Positions 13,832 through 16,114 of a DNA stretch of 16,114 bases are shown here, piece after piece (the stretch's first letter is position 1; each line of letters begins with the position of its first letter). Position numbers and translations under genes: made by a program. Under the pieces are notes generated by a model. That model worked only from the letters and a program-made list of their open reading frames with translations. It did not search any database and was not told the origin of the DNA. The stretch is from Lachnospiraceae bacterium (GTDB taxonomy: Bacteria > Bacillota > Clostridia > Lachnospirales > Lachnospiraceae), in the NCBI GenBank assembly GCA_017477005.1, contig JAFUXY010000354.1, positions 1 through 16,114 on the forward strand, given 5' to 3'.

Positions 13832-15919
13832 TTGATCTCCTATTCCTTTCTGGGGATGATCGTCGTCTTTGTCGTTTCCATGTTCTGGTCCAGGCTGAAT
13901 GCGGTTTCGGACTTTGCTTTAAGCTGCCGGAACCGGGCAGACGACGCAGTCCGAACAGTGGAATCCTACGAACGATCCACGGATCAGATTCAGGAGTTTT
14001 ACAACGACGAGTACCTGATCCGGTGCCGCCTCGCAGCGGATATTATCACAAAGGCGCCCGCATACCGCACGAGAGCCGGTATGAAAGAGATTGCGAACTT
14101 GCTCGGCGTGAACTATGTGTATCTCTTCGATCAGAGCGGAACGGTCGCCGTCACCAACTCTCCGTTTGACCATTTCACACTGAGCGAAAACGAGTCCGAT
14201 CAGTCTTATGCGTTTTGGCCGCTGTTGGACGGCAATGATTTTGTTGTGCAAGAACCCCTTCCCGACGATGTATCCGGAAAATGGATGCAGTACGTCGGCG
14301 TTTCCCTGCGAAATGAAGAGGATCTGGCGGATGGATTCGTCCAGATCGGCGTCCATCCCAAAGAATATGAACAGATTGTCGAAAATATGAATCTCTCCAC
14401 CAAGTTGAACGCGATCAATATTGCCAACCGTGGTTTCGCGTTCGCCGTCGATGAAGAGACAAAAACGATCACTTATGCGCCGAGGAAAAAATGGGTTGGG
14501 AAGGCCGCAGAAAAAATCGGCATCAAGGACGAAAAGATTGCAGACGATTTTGTTGGTTATTTGAAAATAAAGGACACGCTCTATTTTGCGGCGGCGGAAG
14601 AAATCGGCTCCAACGACCAGCTTGTCTTCGTCGTGATTCCGTGGGACGACCTGCGTTCCGGACAATGGGGCTTTGTAGTGCTGACCTCCCTGCTGGCGCT
14701 CTTCACTATGCTTGGGATGTCGTGGATTGCGCTGCGGAGGCTGAACGAAGCCGAGGGCGAGGCAGTGACTACGGAAGATTGCGCGGATACGGACGAATCT
14801 GCGGCGGATCGCCTGAGTGAGAAAACTCCTTCGGAGGATCGCCCGGATACGGATGGAATCACAGAGGAACGCACAAATGCAGACCCCCCTCAAACAGCAG
14901 AAAATACTCCGTCCAAACCGAAACGGTTCCGCTGGCTCGACGCATGGGGGATTACGATCAACCAGCAGCTTGAAGCCCGCTGGAAGACTTCGCATCAGCC
15001 TTGGAAGCTGAGCTCCGCCGGTGAAAAGACGTTCCGATTGTTTCAAATTGGCATCTTTATTTTCAGCCTGTTCATCGCCTGGGTGCGGCTGTTCGGGGAA
15101 TCCGTTCTGCCGAAGGATTCGATCATCGTCTACATCATTCAGGAACAGTGGGAAAAGGGGCCGAATATCTTCGCGGCGGCGGCCTGCCTGATGATCCTAT
15201 GCCTCATTTACGCCGCTGTGAAAATTGCGGATCGGATTTTGTACAGCCTGGCCCGGATCTCCGATACCCGGACTGAGACCGTCTGCCATCTGCTGCGCAG
15301 CCTGATCGCCTACGGGTCGGTCATCGCGACCCTGTATTACTGTCTGGCGCAGTTCGGCGTCAACACGAGAACCCTGCTGGCTTCCGCCGGTATCCTGTCC
15401 CTCGTGATCGGTCTTGGCGCGCAGGGACTCGTCACGGATATTGTCGCGGGATTGTTTATTATCTTTGAGAATCAGTTCGCCGTAGGCGACTACGTTCAGG
15501 TCGGAGATTGGCTGGGATTTGTGACCGAAATCGGCATCCGCACCACGAAGATTTCCTTTCAGGGCGAGGTGAAATGCTTCAACAACAGCGACATTCGCGG
15601 CGTGCGCAATCTCTCCGCCAGCGACACTTCGATCGCCAACTGCGAAATCGGCTTCTCCTACGAAGATTCGCTGACAAAGTTGCAGGAGATTTTTGACCAG
15701 GAGCTGCCCTTGCTGCAAGAGAAGATCGATGGCGCCACAGGACAGGCGACCTGCTTTGGCATTGTCCGATTGGAGGACAGCGCCATCGTGATGAAATTCC
15801 AACTCCCCTGTGAAAGCCGGAAAAAAGCACGGGTACAGGCGGCATTCTACCGGGAACTGCTGCTGCTTTTGGAACGCAACCAGATCGAGTTGCCTTATCC
15901 GCATATGACCATCGGGTAG
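13832..15919 (+). CDS. Cache-like sensor plus MscS mechanosensitive channel, C-terminal part of the interrupted gene
   Basis: 695 codons counted from the TTG directly after the TAA. A membrane helix (2-19) is followed by a sensor region (20-275) with IANRGFAFAVDEETKTITY (197-215), homologous to the module upstream, and another helix (about 278-302). An acidic linker (303-362) has three ten-residue units (318-347). Channel helices follow at about 404-420, 447-470, 491-510 and the pore helix 515-545 (SLVIGLGAQGLVTDIVAG). The MscS beta domain starts at FAVGDYVQVGDWLGFVTEIGIRTTKI, and a C-terminal domain ends HMTIG. Family knowledge: MscS proteins form heptameric tension-gated pores. No ribosome binding site precedes the TTG, or the ATG at 13856 at a useful distance. 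So this half is made by readthrough or reinitiation, or not at all. Confidence 0.75.
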   Translation: MISYSFLGMIVVFVVSMFWSRLNAVSDFALSCRNRADDAVRTVESYERSTDQIQEFYNDEYLIRCRLAADIITKAPAYRTRAGMKEIANLLGVNYVYLFDQSGTVAVTNSPFDHFTLSENESDQSYAFWPLLDGNDFVVQEPLPDDVSGKWMQYVGVSLRNEEDLADGFVQIGVHPKEYEQIVENMNLSTKLNAINIANRGFAFAVDEETKTITYAPRKKWVGKAAEKIGIKDEKIADDFVGYLKIKDTLYFAAAEEIGSNDQLVFVVIPWDDLRSGQWGFVVLTSLLALFTMLGMSWIALRRLNEAEGEAVTTEDCADTDESAADRLSEKTPSEDRPDTDGITEERTNADPPQTAENTPSKPKRFRWLDAWGITINQQLEARWKTSHQPWKLSSAGEKTFRLFQIGIFIFSLFIAWVRLFGESVLPKDSIIVYIIQEQWEKGPNIFAAAACLMILCLIYAAVKIADRILYSLARISDTRTETVCHLLRSLIAYGSVIATLYYCLAQFGVNTRTLLASAGILSLVIGLGAQGLVTDIVAGLFIIFENQFAVGDYVQVGDWLGFVTEIGIRTTKISFQGEVKCFNNSDIRGVRNLSASDTSIANCEIGFSYEDSLTKLQEIFDQELPLLQEKIDGATGQATCFGIVRLEDSAIVMKFQLPCESRKKARVQAAFYRELLLLLERNQIELPYPHMTIG
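14783..14872 (+). repeat. Three 30-base (10-codon) repeats in the channel linker
   Basis: The linker reads as three ten-residue units, each ending in DR or ER: ADTDESAADR, LSEKTPSEDR, PDTDGITEER. At DNA level GGATCGCC recurs 30 bases apart (14806 and 14836) and CGGATACGGA 60 bases apart (14784 and 14844), so the units arose by tandem duplication and have since diverged. Confidence 0.55.
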
Positions 15920-15937
15920 GAAGCCTTTCCTACCCGA
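15912..15937. terminator. Shared convergent terminator hairpin
   Basis: TCGGGTAGGAA (15912-15922) pairs perfectly with TTCCTACCCGA (15927-15937) around a GCCT loop. Each arm contains the TAG stop of one of the two convergent genes (15917-15919 plus, 15930-15932 minus). A short T-rich stretch (ATATCTTTT) follows on the plus strand; none follows on the minus strand, so termination may be stronger for the channel transcript. Confidence 0.75.
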
Positions 15938-16114
15938 ATATCTTTTCCAAAATCCCTACATATTCCTGATACACCGACAGGTCACTAAGCTCCGAGACGA
16001 TGTCGGCGACCGAACGGTAATACCATTCCTGCTCGGCCGGATCCTTCATATTGAATTTGTCCCAGACGCCGCTGCCCTGCTTCTCAAAATCCCGCAGGGT
16101 GCTTCGCATATTCG
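15930..16114 (-). CDS. Unrecognised protein, C-terminal 61 residues (5' part off the right edge)
   Basis: The minus-strand frame is open from the right edge to the TAG at 15930-15932. The visible residues are charged and helical (STLRDFEKQGSGVWDKFN, EWYYRSVADIVSELSDLSVY, then EYVGILEKIFG). There is no membrane segment and no motif I can name. Codon use looks like that of the neighbouring genes, and the frame ends in a convincing shared terminator, so I believe it is a real gene; its function cannot be inferred from this fragment. Confidence 0.6.
   Translation of the reverse strand, partial: NMRSTLRDFEKQGSGVWDKFNMKDPAEQEWYYRSVADIVSELSDLSVYQEYVGILEKIFG

Noticed and set aside
13919..15046. 375-codon minus-strand frame opposite the sensor/channel
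   Set aside because: The plus strand encodes recognisable membrane, sensor and MscS segments; the minus frame has no start signal and no plausible fold.
1..16114. CRISPR arrays, tRNA or rRNA genes, insertion sequences, phage genes
   Set aside because: I saw no regularly spaced repeats, cloverleaf or rRNA sequence, transposase or integrase, or terminal inverted repeats.

Overview
The window looks like chromosomal DNA from a Gram-positive Clostridia-type bacterium (Lachnospiraceae-like is my best guess). The basis is the order hup, rqcP, divIC, tilS, hpt, ftsH, a RibU riboflavin S-component behind an FMN riboswitch, a lipoprotein with a Gram-positive lipobox, strong AGGAGG-type ribosome binding sites and sigma-A-like promoters. 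Most of the window is fairly GC-rich. An islet at about 7.83-9.08 kb is visibly AT-richer.

Layout. Positions 1-7712, all minus strand, form one long probable operon driven by a near-perfect promoter at 7796-7823. In transcription order it carries HU, the S4-domain protein RqcP, a DivIC/FtsB-like division protein, TilS, hypoxanthine phosphoribosyltransferase, FtsH, an intracellular GH13 alpha-glucan hydrolase, and an SbcD-like metallophosphoesterase cut by the left edge. The sporulation genes that usually sit between rqcP and tilS (yabP, yabQ, spoIIE) are absent. Positions 7830-9065 are an accessory islet of decayed genes: an unrecognised plus-strand frame, the C-terminal half of a RelE/ParE-like toxin next to an intact putative antitoxin, an unknown 77-residue frame and the first 26 codons of a BrnT toxin. 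Positions 9098-10610 hold proB and a DUF4097-like lipoprotein gene. Positions 10732-11748 hold a family 2 glycosyltransferase with its own promoter.

At 11.8 kb two promoters diverge. The plus-strand one leads into a long leader with an extended hairpin, an FMN riboswitch and an intrinsic terminator, then ribU. Overlapping the ribU stop is a membrane sensor frame (12884-13831). An in-frame TAA separates it from a directly continuing 695-codon frame with a second, homologous sensor module and a C-terminal MscS channel. Read as one gene this is a tandem-sensor/MscS protein of about 1,010 codons, interrupted by a single stop and placed under flavin control. This is the most unusual item in the window. 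A perfect palindrome ends it and also ends a convergent, unrecognised gene cut by the right edge.

Working picture: the left operon couples nucleoid, ribosome-rescue, division, tRNA-modification, purine-salvage and proteolysis functions. The right operon makes riboflavin uptake, and probably the sensor/channel, respond to FMN.
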